In this document: piece after piece, positions 6,793 through 15,992 of the stretch
Layout of the letters: each line of letters starts with the position of its first letter
Numbering within the stretch: the first letter of the stretch is position 1
Origin: Streptomyces jeddahensis
Lineage (GTDB): Bacteria; Actinomycetota; Actinomycetes; Streptomycetales; Streptomycetaceae
DNA length: 64,000 bases
Assembly: GCF_001642995.1 (NCBI RefSeq)
Contig: NZ_LOHS01000097.1
Location: 29,594 to 93,593 of the forward strand
Direction: 5' to 3'
Notes under the pieces: model-generated
The model's input: only the letters and a program-made list of their open reading frames with translations
Told to the model about the DNA's origin: nothing
The model's database searches: none
Made by a program: the position numbers and the translations under genes

Positions 6793-9342
6793 ATGCCACG
6801 TAGCCGCACCCACACCCCCAACGGGACTCGCACCCGCTGGAGACTCGGCCTCACGGCCACCGCTCTCCTGACCGCCACCGCCGTCGTCCCGGCCCCCGTG
6901 AATGCCGCCGCCGACGACGCCACCGACTACTCGATCACCGTCGACCCGAAGAGCACCGGCGCGAAGATCGACGACACGATGTACGGGGTCTTCTTCGAGG
7001 ACATCAACCGCGCCGCCGACGGCGGGCTCTACGCCGAGCTCGTGCAGAATCGGTCCTTCGAGTACAGCACCGCGGACAACGGCTCCTACACGCCGCTGAC
7101 CTCCTGGGCGACCCAGGGTTCGGGCACGGCGAAGGTCGTGAACGACGGCGGCCGCCTGAACGAGCGGAACCGCAACTACCTCCGCGTGGACCTCGACGGC
7201 ACGGATGCCGGCACGGGCGTCGTCAACTCCGGCTACAACACAGGCATCAGGGTCGAGAAGGGCAAGAAGTACGACTTCTCCGTGTGGGCCCGCACCGACA
7301 GCGCCGACGGAACGCCCCTCACCGTGTCCCTCGCAAGTAGCGACGGCACCACGCTCGCCCCTTCCCTGGAACTCACCGCCCGGGGCGACAAGTGGGCCAA
7401 GTACACGGGAACGCTCACGGCCGTCACCGACAGCACCGCGGGCCGCCTCGCCGTCACCGCCCACGGCAGCGGCACCGCCCGCCTCGACATGATCTCCCTC
7501 TTCCCGCGCGACACCTACAAGGGCCGCCCGAACGGCCTCCGCAAGGACCTCGCCGAGAAGATCGCCGCCCTGCACCCCGGCTTCCTCCGCTTCCCCGGCG
7601 GCTGCCTGGTCAACACGGGCAGCATGGAGGGGTACGACGAGGCGTCCGGCTGGCAGCGCAAGCGCTCGTACCAGTGGAAGGACACCATCGGCCCGGTCGA
7701 GCAGCGCGCGACCAACGCCAACTTCTGGGGCTACAACCAGAGTTACGGGCTCGGCTACTACGAGTACTTCCAGTTCGCCGAGGACATCGGCGCGATGCCG
7801 CTGCCGGTCGTCCCGGCCCTGGTGACCGGCTGCGGCCAGAACAAGGCCACCGACGACGACGCGCTGCTCAAGCGGCACATCCAGGACACCCTCGATCTGA
7901 TCGAGTTCGCCAACGGCCCCGTGACCAGCGAGTGGGGCAAGAAGCGCGCCGAGATGGGACACCCCAGGCCCTTCCACCTCACTCACATCGGCGTCGGCAA
8001 CGAGGAGAACCTGCCGAACGAGTTCTTCGCCCGCTTCAAGCAGTTCCGCGCCGCCATCGAGGCGAAGTACCCGGACATCACGGTGGTCTCGAACTCCGGC
8101 CCCGACGACTCGGGTAGCACCTTCGACACCGCCTGGAAGCTCAACCGCGAGGCGAACGTCGACATGGTCGACGAGCACTACTACAACAGCCCGCAGTGGT
8201 TCCTGCAGAACAACGACCGCTACGACTCCTACGACAGGAACGGCCCGAAGGTCTTCCTCGGTGAGTACGCCTCCTGGGGCAACGCCTTCAAGAACGCGCT
8301 CGCCGAAGCCGCGTACATGACCGGCCTCGAGCGCAACGCCGACGTCGTCAAGCTCGCCTCGTACGCCCCGCTGCTCGCCAATGAGGACTACGTGCAGTGG
8401 AGCCCCGACATGATCTGGTTCAACAACCACGCGTCGTGGGGCTCGGCCAACTACGAGGTCCAGAAGCTGTTCATGAACAACGTCGGCGACCGCGTCGTGC
8501 CGAGCACGGCCACCACCACGCCGAGCGTCACCGCCCCGATCTCGGGCGCCGTCGGCCTCTCGACGTGGGCGACCACCGCCGCGTACGACGACGTCAAGGT
8601 CACCGGCGAGGACGGCACCACGCTGCTCAGCGACGATTTCTCCGGCGACGCCTCGAAGTGGACCCACACCGGTGGCGGCAGCTGGAGCATCCAGGACGGG
8701 CAGTACGTGCAGACCGACGTGGCCGCCGAGAACACCATGGTCTCGGCGGGCGACACGTCCTGGCACGACTACGACCTGCAGGTGAAGGCCACCAAGAAGT
8801 CCGGCAAGGAGGGCTTCCTCGTCGCCTTCGGCGTGAAGGACACCGGTAACTACTACTGGTGGAACCTGGGCGGCTGGAACAACACCCAGTCCGCGGTCGA
8901 GCAGGCCGTGGACGGCGGCAAGTCCACGCTGATCTCCAAGGCCGGGTCGATCGAGACGGGCCGTACCTACGACATCCACGTCAAGGTGCGCGGCCGCCAG
9001 GTGACCCTGTACCTCGACGGCCAGGAGTGGGGCAGCTTCACGGACGACAAGCCCGCCGAGCCGTTCCGCCAGGTCGTCACGCGCGACGCCAAGACCGGCG
9101 ACCTGATCGTCAAGGTCGTCAACGCGCAGGCTGCGGATGCCCGGACGTCCATCGACCTCGGCGGGGCGAAGGTGGCCTCCAAGGCGGCCGTCACCACGCT
9201 GAAGGCCGCGCCCGATGCCGTGAACAGCGAGACGGCCACGCCGGTCGCCCCCGTCACGTCCACCTTCGACGGGGTCGCGGACACGTTCACGTACACCTTC
9301 CCGGGCAACTCCGTCACGTTCCTGAGGATCAAGAGCGGCTGA
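6793..9342 (+). CDS. Secreted GH51 alpha-L-arabinofuranosidase with carbohydrate-binding modules
   Basis: Releases terminal arabinofuranose from plant hemicellulose outside the cell. The 849-residue product opens with a basic, hydrophobic signal peptide ending near PVNAAA. The N-terminal strand of the catalytic barrel (YGVFFEDINRAADGGLYAELVQNRSFEY) is followed at about residues 100-240 by a galactose-binding-like module, then the barrel. GVGNEE holds the probable acid/base Glu404 and VFLGEYAS the probable nucleophile Glu491. A second beta-sandwich (about 610-760, DDFSGDASKWTHTGG) is inserted before the C-terminal strands. No sugar transporter or regulator adjoins it, so it appears to be a stand-alone gene. 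Confidence 0.92.
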   Translation: MPRSRTHTPNGTRTRWRLGLTATALLTATAVVPAPVNAAADDATDYSITVDPKSTGAKIDDTMYGVFFEDINRAADGGLYAELVQNRSFEYSTADNGSYTPLTSWATQGSGTAKVVNDGGRLNERNRNYLRVDLDGTDAGTGVVNSGYNTGIRVEKGKKYDFSVWARTDSADGTPLTVSLASSDGTTLAPSLELTARGDKWAKYTGTLTAVTDSTAGRLAVTAHGSGTARLDMISLFPRDTYKGRPNGLRKDLAEKIAALHPGFLRFPGGCLVNTGSMEGYDEASGWQRKRSYQWKDTIGPVEQRATNANFWGYNQSYGLGYYEYFQFAEDIGAMPLPVVPALVTGCGQNKATDDDALLKRHIQDTLDLIEFANGPVTSEWGKKRAEMGHPRPFHLTHIGVGNEENLPNEFFARFKQFRAAIEAKYPDITVVSNSGPDDSGSTFDTAWKLNREANVDMVDEHYYNSPQWFLQNNDRYDSYDRNGPKVFLGEYASWGNAFKNALAEAAYMTGLERNADVVKLASYAPLLANEDYVQWSPDMIWFNNHASWGSANYEVQKLFMNNVGDRVVPSTATTTPSVTAPISGAVGLSTWATTAAYDDVKVTGEDGTTLLSDDFSGDASKWTHTGGGSWSIQDGQYVQTDVAAENTMVSAGDTSWHDYDLQVKATKKSGKEGFLVAFGVKDTGNYYWWNLGGWNNTQSAVEQAVDGGKSTLISKAGSIETGRTYDIHVKVRGRQVTLYLDGQEWGSFTDDKPAEPFRQVVTRDAKTGDLIVKVVNAQAADARTSIDLGGAKVASKAAVTTLKAAPDAVNSETATPVAPVTSTFDGVADTFTYTFPGNSVTFLRIKSG

Positions 9343-9362
9343 TTCCCTGAAATGCCCGGAAA

Positions 9363-9395
9363 GCCGGTTCCGTCCCGCCGCGGGACGGGACCGGC
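9363..9395 (+). terminator. Rho-independent-like hairpin after the arabinofuranosidase gene
   Basis: Fifteen-base arms with one T/G wobble flank a 3-base loop, about 20 bases past the stop codon. There is no T-tract, as is common in Streptomyces. Confidence 0.7.
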
Positions 9396-9427
9396 AGGGC
9401 CCTTTCGGCAGGGACCCCAACACGAGA

Positions 9428-9444
9428 TATCTTGATGTCGAGCA
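9428..9444 (+). promoter_or_regulatory. CTTGA-N2-TCGAG motif upstream of idh (possible TamR-type site)
   Basis: An imperfect palindrome, TATCTTGATGTCGAGCA, lies about 30 bases before the idh start. As I recall, the MarR-family regulator TamR recognises a related TATCTTGA-type palindrome upstream of aconitase-cycle genes in Streptomyces. The match is incomplete on the right arm. Confidence 0.35.
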
Positions 9445-9472
9445 ATGTTGCAGACGTGGAGCGGAGCACCCG

Positions 9473-11692
9473 GTGACTGACTCGACCATCATCTATACGC
9501 ACACTGACGAGGCCCCGGCCCTGGCGACGTATTCGTTCCTGCCCGTGGTCCAGGCGTACGCCTCGCAGGCGGGTGTCACTGTGGAGACCCGTGACATCTC
9601 GCTGGCCGGGCGCATCATCGCCGTCTTCCCGGAGTACCTCCAAGAGGACCAGCGCATCCCGGACGCGCTCTCGGAGCTCGGCGAGCTCGCCAAGACGCCC
9701 GAGGCCAACATCATCAAGCTGCCGAACATCTCGGCGTCCATCCCGCAGCTGAAGGCCACGATCGCCGAGCTGCAGGGCCAGGGTTACGCGCTGCCGGACT
9801 ACCCGGACGACCCGAAGACCGACGAGGAGCGCGAGATCCGCGCCCGCTACGACAAGGTCAAGGGTTCCGCCGTGAACCCGGTCTTGCGTGAGGGCAACTC
9901 CGACCGCCGCGCCCCCGCCTCGGTCAAGAACTACGCCAAGACGCACCCGCACCGCATGGGCGCCTGGACCCCCGAGTCCAAGACGAACGTCGCGACGATG
10001 GGCGTGGACGACTTCCGCTCCACCGAGAAGTCCGTCGTGATCTCCGAGGCCGGCTCGCTCCGTATCGAGCTGAAGGGCGACGACGGCTCCACCACCGTCC
10101 TGCGCGAGTCCGTACCGGTCCTCGAGGGCGAGGTCGTCGACGCGTCCGTGATGCGTGTGGCCGCGCTGCGCGAGTTCCTCGCCGCGCAGGTCGCCCGCGC
10201 CAAGGAGGAGGGCGTCCTCTTCTCCGTGCACCTCAAGGCCACGATGATGAAGGTCTCCGACCCGATCGTCTTCGGTCACGTCGTGCGCGCCTTCTTCCCG
10301 AAGACGTTCGCCAAGTACGGCGAGGTCTTCGCCGCGGCCGGCCTCACCCCGAACGACGGCCTCGGCGGCATCTTCAAGGGCCTCGAGGCCCTGCCCGAGG
10401 GCGCCGAGATCAAGGCCTCCTTCGACGCCGAGCTCGCCGAGGGCCCGGCCCTGGCGATGGTCGACTCCGACAAGGGCATCACCAACCTGCACGTCCCGTC
10501 CGACGTGATCGTCGACGCCTCCATGCCGGCCATGATCCGCACCTCCGGCCACATGTGGGGCCCGGACGGCCAGGAGGCCGACACCCTCGCGGTCCTGCCG
10601 GACTCCTCCTACTCCGGCGTCTACCAGGCCGTGATCGACGACTGCCGCGCCAACGGCGCCTACGACCCGTCGACCATGGGCTCCGTCCCGAACGTCGGCC
10701 TCATGGCACAGAAGGCCGAGGAGTACGGCAGCCACGACAAGACCTTCGAGATCCCGACCACGGGCACGGTCCGCCTCGTCGACCAGGCCGGCAACGTCGT
10801 GATCGAGCAGACCGTCTCGGCCGGTGACATCTTCCGCGCCTGCCAGACCAAGGACGCCCCGATCAAGGACTGGGTCAAGCTGGCCGTCACCCGCGCCCGC
10901 GCCACCGGCGACCCGGCCGTCTTCTGGCTGGACGAGACCCGCGCCCACGACGCCAACCTGATCGCCAAGGTCAAGCAGTACCTGCCGGAGCACGACACCG
11001 AGGGCCTGGACATCCGCATCCTGTCCCCGGTCGAGGCGACCAAGCTGTCGGTGGAGCGCATCCGCCGCGGCGAGAACACGATCTCCGTCACCGGCAACGT
11101 CCTGCGTGACTACCTGACCGACCTGTTCCCGATCCTGGAGCTGGGCACCAGCGCCAAGATGCTGTCGGTCGTCCCGCTGATGGCGGGTGGCGGGCTGTTC
11201 GAGACGGGCGCCGGCGGCTCCGCGCCGAAGCACGTCCAGCAGCTGGTCAAGGAGAACTACCTGCGCTGGGACTCGCTGGGTGAGTTCTTCGCCCTCGTCC
11301 CGTCCCTCGAGCAGTACGCGAAGACCACGGGCAACGCGCGCGCCCAGGTCCTCGCCGACACCCTGGACCGTGCCACGGCGACCTTCCTCAACGAGGACAA
11401 GTCGCCGACCCGTCGCGTCGGCGGCATCGACAACCGCGGCAGCCACTTCTACCTGTCCCTGTACTGGGCCCAGGAGCTGGCCAAGCAGACCGACGACGCG
11501 GACCTGGCCAAGGCCTTCGCCCCGCTCGCCGAGACGCTCACCGCGCAGGAGCAGACGATCGTCGACGAGCTGATCGCCGTCCAGGGCAAGCCGGCCGACA
11601 TCGGCGGCTACTACCAGCCCGACCCGGCCAAGGCCGCCGAGGTCATGCGCCCGTCGGCCACCTGGAACGAGGCGCTCGCGTCCCTCAGCTGA
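9473..11692 (+). CDS. idh: NADP-dependent isocitrate dehydrogenase, monomeric type
   Basis: Converts isocitrate to 2-oxoglutarate, CO2 and NADPH in the citric acid cycle. The 739 residues match the monomeric enzyme (about 740), not the dimeric form. Family signatures include HPHRMGAWTPESKTNVATM, LKATMMKVSDPIVFGH and DNRGSHFYLSLYWAQELA. GTG 9473 follows a GGAGCGGAG ribosome site. It is monocistronic, closed by a strong hairpin at 11717. A possible TamR-like motif just upstream would tie expression to citrate/aconitate levels. Confidence 0.96.
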   Translation: MTDSTIIYTHTDEAPALATYSFLPVVQAYASQAGVTVETRDISLAGRIIAVFPEYLQEDQRIPDALSELGELAKTPEANIIKLPNISASIPQLKATIAELQGQGYALPDYPDDPKTDEEREIRARYDKVKGSAVNPVLREGNSDRRAPASVKNYAKTHPHRMGAWTPESKTNVATMGVDDFRSTEKSVVISEAGSLRIELKGDDGSTTVLRESVPVLEGEVVDASVMRVAALREFLAAQVARAKEEGVLFSVHLKATMMKVSDPIVFGHVVRAFFPKTFAKYGEVFAAAGLTPNDGLGGIFKGLEALPEGAEIKASFDAELAEGPALAMVDSDKGITNLHVPSDVIVDASMPAMIRTSGHMWGPDGQEADTLAVLPDSSYSGVYQAVIDDCRANGAYDPSTMGSVPNVGLMAQKAEEYGSHDKTFEIPTTGTVRLVDQAGNVVIEQTVSAGDIFRACQTKDAPIKDWVKLAVTRARATGDPAVFWLDETRAHDANLIAKVKQYLPEHDTEGLDIRILSPVEATKLSVERIRRGENTISVTGNVLRDYLTDLFPILELGTSAKMLSVVPLMAGGGLFETGAGGSAPKHVQQLVKENYLRWDSLGEFFALVPSLEQYAKTTGNARAQVLADTLDRATATFLNEDKSPTRRVGGIDNRGSHFYLSLYWAQELAKQTDDADLAKAFAPLAETLTAQEQTIVDELIAVQGKPADIGGYYQPDPAKAAEVMRPSATWNEALASLS

Positions 11693-11716
11693 CGACGGTC
11701 GCCCGTCCGTAACCCC

Positions 11717-11753
11717 GTCCGCCCCGGCTGGCACTCGCCCAGCCGGGGCGGAC
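11717..11753 (+). terminator. Terminator hairpin after idh
   Basis: Perfect 15-base arms (GTCCGCCCCGGCTGG and its complement) flank a 7-base loop 24 bases after the idh stop, and can also serve the convergent SDR gene. Confidence 0.85.
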
Positions 11754-11823
11754 CCGTATCCGGGCTGGCATCTGTGACCGAGTAGCCGCTGTGGCCCTCA
11801 TGCAAGAAGCCGGCTCCGGACGC

Positions 11824-12537
11824 TTACCAGGGCAGGGGCCCTTCTGCGTCGAAGTACCCCCCGGTGGGGCCGTCCGGGCCCACCTGTGCCATGCGGACGA
11901 TGATCTCGGCACCCTCCTCGACCGTCTGGTCGCCGGTGTTCCCGTTCAGGTCGGTCTTGGTGAAGCCGGGCTCCACTGCGTTTATCCGCATGTTCGGGAA
12001 CGCCTTCGCGTACTGCACGGTGATCATGTTGACCGCGGTCTTCGACGCCGGGTACGCGACGCCGGGGTAGGCGGCGGCCGGGTGGCCCGGGTCGGCCATG
12101 TGCGCGATCGAGGCCAGGCCGCTGCTGAGGTTGACCACGACCGGGGCAGCGGACCGCTGCAGCAGCGGCAGAAACGCGTGCGTGATGCGCACGGTGCCGA
12201 AGACGTTGGTCTCGAAGACCTCCCGCATCATGTCGGCGGTGACGTCGGCGGCCCCGGCCACCTCGTTGTTCGAGCCCCGTGCCTCGATGCCGGCGTTGTT
12301 GACCAGCACGTCCAGTCCGCCGTCGGCCTCGATCGTCTTCACCGCGGCCGCGACGGACGCGTCGTCGGTGACGTCGAGTTGCACGGCCCGCGCCCGCGCG
12401 CCCAGCTGCCCGGCCGCGCGGAGGCCGCGCGCGGCGTCCCGGCTGCCGACGTAGACGGTGTGGCCCGCGGCGATGAGGCGGCGGGCGGTCTCGAAGCCGA
12501 GACCCTTGTTCGCTCCGGTGATCAGTGTTGTCGTCAT
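11824..12537 (-). CDS. Short-chain dehydrogenase/reductase
   Basis: A classical SDR of 237 residues: NAD(P)-binding TGANKGLG at residues 7-14, NNAG structural motif, catalytic serine in NLSSGLAS and YPASK containing the Tyr/Lys pair. The residues before YPASK (GHPAAAYPGVAYPASK) and the VEPGFTKTDLNGNTG segment resemble the carbonyl-reductase-like SDRs common in Streptomyces. It is divergent from an XRE/MmyB-type regulator with about 100 bases between starts, an arrangement that usually means the regulator controls the SDR. The substrate cannot be inferred. Confidence 0.9.
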   Translation of the reverse strand: MTTTLITGANKGLGFETARRLIAAGHTVYVGSRDAARGLRAAGQLGARARAVQLDVTDDASVAAAVKTIEADGGLDVLVNNAGIEARGSNNEVAGAADVTADMMREVFETNVFGTVRITHAFLPLLQRSAAPVVVNLSSGLASIAHMADPGHPAAAYPGVAYPASKTAVNMITVQYAKAFPNMRINAVEPGFTKTDLNGNTGDQTVEEGAEIIVRMAQVGPDGPTGGYFDAEGPLPW

Positions 12538-12638
12538 GCCTCCACCGTCCGTCCCGCCCGAGCGCGGAGCCAGGAGTCCCGTCTTCCTGGGACCGGCGGT
12601 ACCAGGAACGTCCGCCGCCGACGGGGCACACTGGTCGC

Positions 12639-13487
12639 ATGGCGACGGCGGAGTTCGGCAAGGCGGTGCGCCGCTGGCGCGACCGGGTCCTGCCCGAGGC
12701 GGCGGGGTTGCCGACGGGCGGGCAGCGGCGCGCAGCCGGCCTGCGCCGCGAGGAACTGGCCATGCTCGCCGGGATCTCCGTCGACTATGTCACCCGGCTC
12801 GAGCAGGGCCGCGCCACCAACCCCTCGAGCCAGGTCGTCGAGGCCCTCGCCCGTGCGCTGCGGCTGTCGGAGGAGGAGCGTGCACACCTGTTCCGGCTGG
12901 CCGGGCTCGCGCCGCCGGGGCCGGAGACGGTGCCGGCGTATATCACCCCGAGCGTCCAGCGGCTGCTCGACCGGCTGACGGAGACGCCTGTGGCGGTCTT
13001 CGACGCGTACTGGACCCTCCTCGTGGCCAATGCGCCGTACGCGGCCCTGATGGGCGACCCCTCCGCCCGGCGTGGCAACGAGCGCAATGGCGTGTGGCGC
13101 CACTTCCTCGGCCCGGGCACCGGGGCCCGGCGCACGCCGCAGACGCAGCGCGATCACGAGGCCGCGCTCGTCGCCGACCTGCGCGCGGCCGCCGAACGCT
13201 ACCCGGCCGACCGGCGGCTGCAGCGGCTGATCGCGGACCTGCGCGCGGGCAGCGAGCGGTTCGCCGAGCTGTGGGACGCGGGCGCCACCGGCCGTCACGA
13301 GGCCTCCCGTAAGACGATCGACCACCCGCAGGTCGGGCCCGTGACGCTGGACTGCGACGTCCTCACCGTGGCGGGCAGCGACCTGCGGATCATGGTCTAC
13401 ACGGCCGAACCCGGCACCGAGGACGCCGAACGCCTCGCCCTGCTGACCGTGCTCGGCACCCAGGACCTCGTCAGCCCCGCCACCTGA
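12639..13487 (+). CDS. XRE-family regulator with MmyB-like ligand-binding domain
   Basis: The 282 residues start at ATG 12639. An N-terminal helix-turn-helix (GLRREELAMLAGISVDYVTRLEQGR) is followed by a domain of the MmyB type: LFRLAGL, PVAVFDAYWTLLVANAPYAALMG, then LRAGSERFAELWDAGATGRHEASRKTIDHPQVG. That domain, common in actinobacteria, is thought to bind a small ligand, possibly fatty acid-like. It diverges from the SDR gene and probably represses or activates it. No obvious palindrome was found in the roughly 100-base intergenic region. Confidence 0.9.
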   Translation: MATAEFGKAVRRWRDRVLPEAAGLPTGGQRRAAGLRREELAMLAGISVDYVTRLEQGRATNPSSQVVEALARALRLSEEERAHLFRLAGLAPPGPETVPAYITPSVQRLLDRLTETPVAVFDAYWTLLVANAPYAALMGDPSARRGNERNGVWRHFLGPGTGARRTPQTQRDHEAALVADLRAAAERYPADRRLQRLIADLRAGSERFAELWDAGATGRHEASRKTIDHPQVGPVTLDCDVLTVAGSDLRIMVYTAEPGTEDAERLALLTVLGTQDLVSPAT

Positions 13488-13596
13488 AGCGCTCCGTTCG
13501 GATACGGCGTTGACCTGCGTCGATGTGGCCGGCGACGACAGACCGCAAAGATGGAGTTGGGTGGGGGGTGGAATCAGTGGGCGGGCATGCGGCCCG

Positions 13597-14568
13597 TCAG
13601 TCGTGGGGGGTGGCGATGGCGGCGAGGTGTGTGCCGGGGCGCACGGTCAGCCCGTTCATGTTGTAGATGATCGTTCCGGTGGAGACGGCGGAGACCTTGT
13701 GTTCGGCGCCGTCGATCGGGTCGATGATGCGGCCGATGGTCTGCCCCTCGGTCACCTCGTCGCCTGTGACCGCGTCGGGGTACCAGAGGCCTCCGGCCGG
13801 AGACTCGACCTCGCCCGTCCAGATCCAGTCGCGCGGCTGCACGGTCACCGGTGCGAGGTGCTGCGGCGACTCGATGACGCCGAGGTGGTGCAGGAGCCGG
13901 TACAGGCCGTCGAGCAGCCTGCGCACGGTGGCGGGGTCGCGGTCGCCGAGTTGTCCGGTCTCGACGAGGATCGCGGGGATGCCCTGCCGGTTCGCGGCGG
14001 CGTGGCTGTTGCCACCGTCCGGGCTGGCGCCGAAGATGACCCGTTCGTATCCGACCGCGTGGGCCATCGCCTTGTTCTTCGCGTCCAGCTCGTCGTCGGA
14101 GGTCAGGCGGTATCCGACGAAATCGAGCAGGTGCTGGTCGATGCCGCCGCTGTGCAGGTCCACGTAGGCGTCGGCGCCGTCGATCAAGTTCTCGAACAGC
14201 CAGGCCGCCATCCGGTCGGTGGGGCCGCCGTCCTTGTTGCCGGGGAAGACGCGGTTGATGTTGACGCCGTCCAGCGGGGAGATGTTGAGCCTGCCCCCGT
14301 AGACGGCCGGCGGATTGGCCACGGGGCAGATCACCACCTGGCCGGCGACCTCCTCCGGTTCCAGCAGTCCGGCCAGGCGCGTGGTGGCGTCGACGCCGAT
14401 GAACTCGCCGCCGTGGACACCACCGGTGATCACGACCCTGGGGCCGGGACGGGAGCCGTTGACGAGGATCAGGGGAACGTCCACCGCCGTGGTGCCGAGG
14501 TCGGCGGGCAGGCTCCCGCGGGTCTTCTGGCCGGGCTCGGCACGCAACGGGCCGATGGACAGGGTCAT
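13597..14568 (-). CDS. Succinylglutamate desuccinylase/aspartoacylase family zinc deacylase (DoeB-like)
   Basis: A 323-residue M14-type metallohydrolase. GGVHGGEFIG supplies the zinc-binding His and Glu and DLHSGG the third ligand. GRLNISPLDGVNINRVFPG is typical of the family, and VETGQLG carries a probable catalytic Glu. A C-terminal beta-barrel (about 240-320) matches DoeB and related N-acyl amino acid deacylases rather than short AstE. It follows the flavin oxidase gene by 18 bases with an AGAGG ribosome site, so the two form one operon. The operon probably degrades an N-acylated or N-methylated amino acid, though the exact compound is unknown. Confidence 0.85.
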   Translation of the reverse strand: MTLSIGPLRAEPGQKTRGSLPADLGTTAVDVPLILVNGSRPGPRVVITGGVHGGEFIGVDATTRLAGLLEPEEVAGQVVICPVANPPAVYGGRLNISPLDGVNINRVFPGNKDGGPTDRMAAWLFENLIDGADAYVDLHSGGIDQHLLDFVGYRLTSDDELDAKNKAMAHAVGYERVIFGASPDGGNSHAAANRQGIPAILVETGQLGDRDPATVRRLLDGLYRLLHHLGVIESPQHLAPVTVQPRDWIWTGEVESPAGGLWYPDAVTGDEVTEGQTIGRIIDPIDGAEHKVSAVSTGTIIYNMNGLTVRPGTHLAAIATPHD

Positions 14569-14586
14569 GGCTTACCTCTTTCGAAC

Positions 14587-15726
14587 TCAGGCCGCCGTGC
14601 GGCCGTTTGTGGTGATGAAGTCGATCGGCTGGGAGGTGCGGCCCTCCAGGGCGAGGTCCGCGGCGATGTCGCCCATGGCGGGCGAGAGCTTGAAGCCCTG
14701 GCCGGAGAAGCCGGCCAGCAGGACGATGTCGTCGCAGCCCGGCAGGGGGCCGACCAGCGGCCGGGTGCTGTCGGTGTAGCCCTCCATGAAGACGGACAGC
14801 CGTACCGGGTCGGGGTTCAGGCCGGGCAGGTGGCGCCGCACTGCCATGGTGAAGGTCTCCAGTTCCTCCGGTGCGACGGTCCGGTTCAGCCGGTTCGGGT
14901 CGTCCACGGGCTTGTGGTGGGCCTGGGGCAGGCCGAGCTTGACGGCCAGGCCATCCGGGGACGGGATGCCGTAGAAGGGGATGTCGCCGCGGCGGATGAA
15001 GGCGGGACGCTCGGCGTCTGCCGGGTGGTCCTGGTGGGGCAGGAACCAGGCGCTGATCGCGCGGTAGACGCTCACTTCCCACGGCAGGTCGGGCAGCAGG
15101 TCGCCCACCCACGGGCCGGGGGTGACGACCGCGGCGTCGAAGCGTTCCGTGTCGGTGTCGGTGCGAATCTCCACGCCTCCCCCGGCGATGGGAGTGACTT
15201 CCCGCACCGGCGTGTAGCGGCGGATCCGGGCGCCCAGTTCCTCGGCGCGCCGGGCCGCGGTCTGGACCGTCAGCTCGGGGCGGACGAACCCCGCGTGGGA
15301 GTCCAGGACCACCAGATCGCCGTCGTCGACGCGGAATTGCGGGAAACGCTTGGCCATCGCCTCGGCGTCGATCACCTCGTGGTCGAGGCCGTGCTCGGCG
15401 ATGCCGTCCATGACGGTACGCATCTCGGGGTCGTCGGCCGGCCCCATGACCAGGGCTCCGGTCAGGCGGCGCAGTTCCCGCCCGGTCTCCGCCTGCAACT
15501 GCTTCCAGAGGGCGTCGGCGTGCCGGACGAGCGGCACATAGCGGCCGTCGTGGGTCTGCACGCTGCGGAAGACCCGGGTCTCACCGCCTGCGGCGCTGCG
15601 GTCGTGACCGGGCGCGAACCGGTCGTAGCCGACGACTTCGGCGCCCCGTGCCGCCAGCCGCCAGGCGGCCTGGCTGCCCATCGTGCCCGTACCGACGACG
15701 GCTACACGTTTCCTCGCAGCTGACAC
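14587..15726 (-). CDS. FAD-dependent amine oxidase, sarcosine/N-methyltryptophan oxidase family
   Basis: The 379 residues start at GTG 15726 behind AAAGGAAGT. An FAD-binding Rossmann motif (VAVVGTGTMGSQAAWRLAARGAEV) opens the protein and GFSGQGFKLSPAMG closes the flavin site near the C-terminus, as in monomeric sarcosine oxidase and SolA. The segment that carries the FAD-linking cysteine in those enzymes reads LSVFMEGYTDSTRP, with no cysteine, so FAD is probably bound non-covalently or the enzyme is a divergent subtype. It is first in an operon with a zinc deacylase. Two palindromes at 15791-15845 lie upstream. Confidence 0.85.
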   Translation of the reverse strand: MSAARKRVAVVGTGTMGSQAAWRLAARGAEVVGYDRFAPGHDRSAAGGETRVFRSVQTHDGRYVPLVRHADALWKQLQAETGRELRRLTGALVMGPADDPEMRTVMDGIAEHGLDHEVIDAEAMAKRFPQFRVDDGDLVVLDSHAGFVRPELTVQTAARRAEELGARIRRYTPVREVTPIAGGGVEIRTDTDTERFDAAVVTPGPWVGDLLPDLPWEVSVYRAISAWFLPHQDHPADAERPAFIRRGDIPFYGIPSPDGLAVKLGLPQAHHKPVDDPNRLNRTVAPEELETFTMAVRRHLPGLNPDPVRLSVFMEGYTDSTRPLVGPLPGCDDIVLLAGFSGQGFKLSPAMGDIAADLALEGRTSQPIDFITTNGRTAA

Positions 15727-15790
15727 AGGACTTCCTTTCGTAACGCGGGGCGATTACTGGCCCCCGACGTGGAGCTGTGCGATTCAAGAA

Positions 15791-15845
15791 GCAACGCAAC
15801 CGTTGCATCTCGGCATCCCCTTCATGCCGCATTGTGGAATGGCAT
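15791..15845. promoter_or_regulatory. Two candidate operators upstream of the flavin oxidase operon
   Basis: GCAACG-N4-CGTTGC occupies 15791-15806. A second dyad with half-sites ATGCC(G)CATT and AATGGCAT occupies 15824-15845 around GTGG. Both sit 65-120 bases before the oxidase start, and no regulator gene lies beside them. The second resembles IclR- or FadR-type sites. The regulator is unknown. Confidence 0.4.
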
Positions 15846-15992
15846 GCTGGAATCTGGCACAGAGGTTGGCAGTGTCCGGGAGGGGAGTCAAGAGGCTGCC
15901 GGACAGGTGGCGAACTGCCTTTTTTCGAGGGGTGGCACGTGGGCCCGGTGGACCTGGCCACCGTCACCCCGTGTTCCCGGGGGTGGCTCTCG

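Noticed and set aside
6745..9492. Long open minus-strand frame opposite the arabinofuranosidase gene
   Set aside because: Composition (Gly/Val/Arg/Asp-rich, no domain) is that of an antisense shadow of a GC-rich gene; the plus-strand frame has a signal peptide, catalytic residues and typical codon use.
9329..11734. Long open minus-strand frame opposite idh
   Set aside because: Mirror-frame artefact; the plus strand encodes a full-length recognised enzyme.
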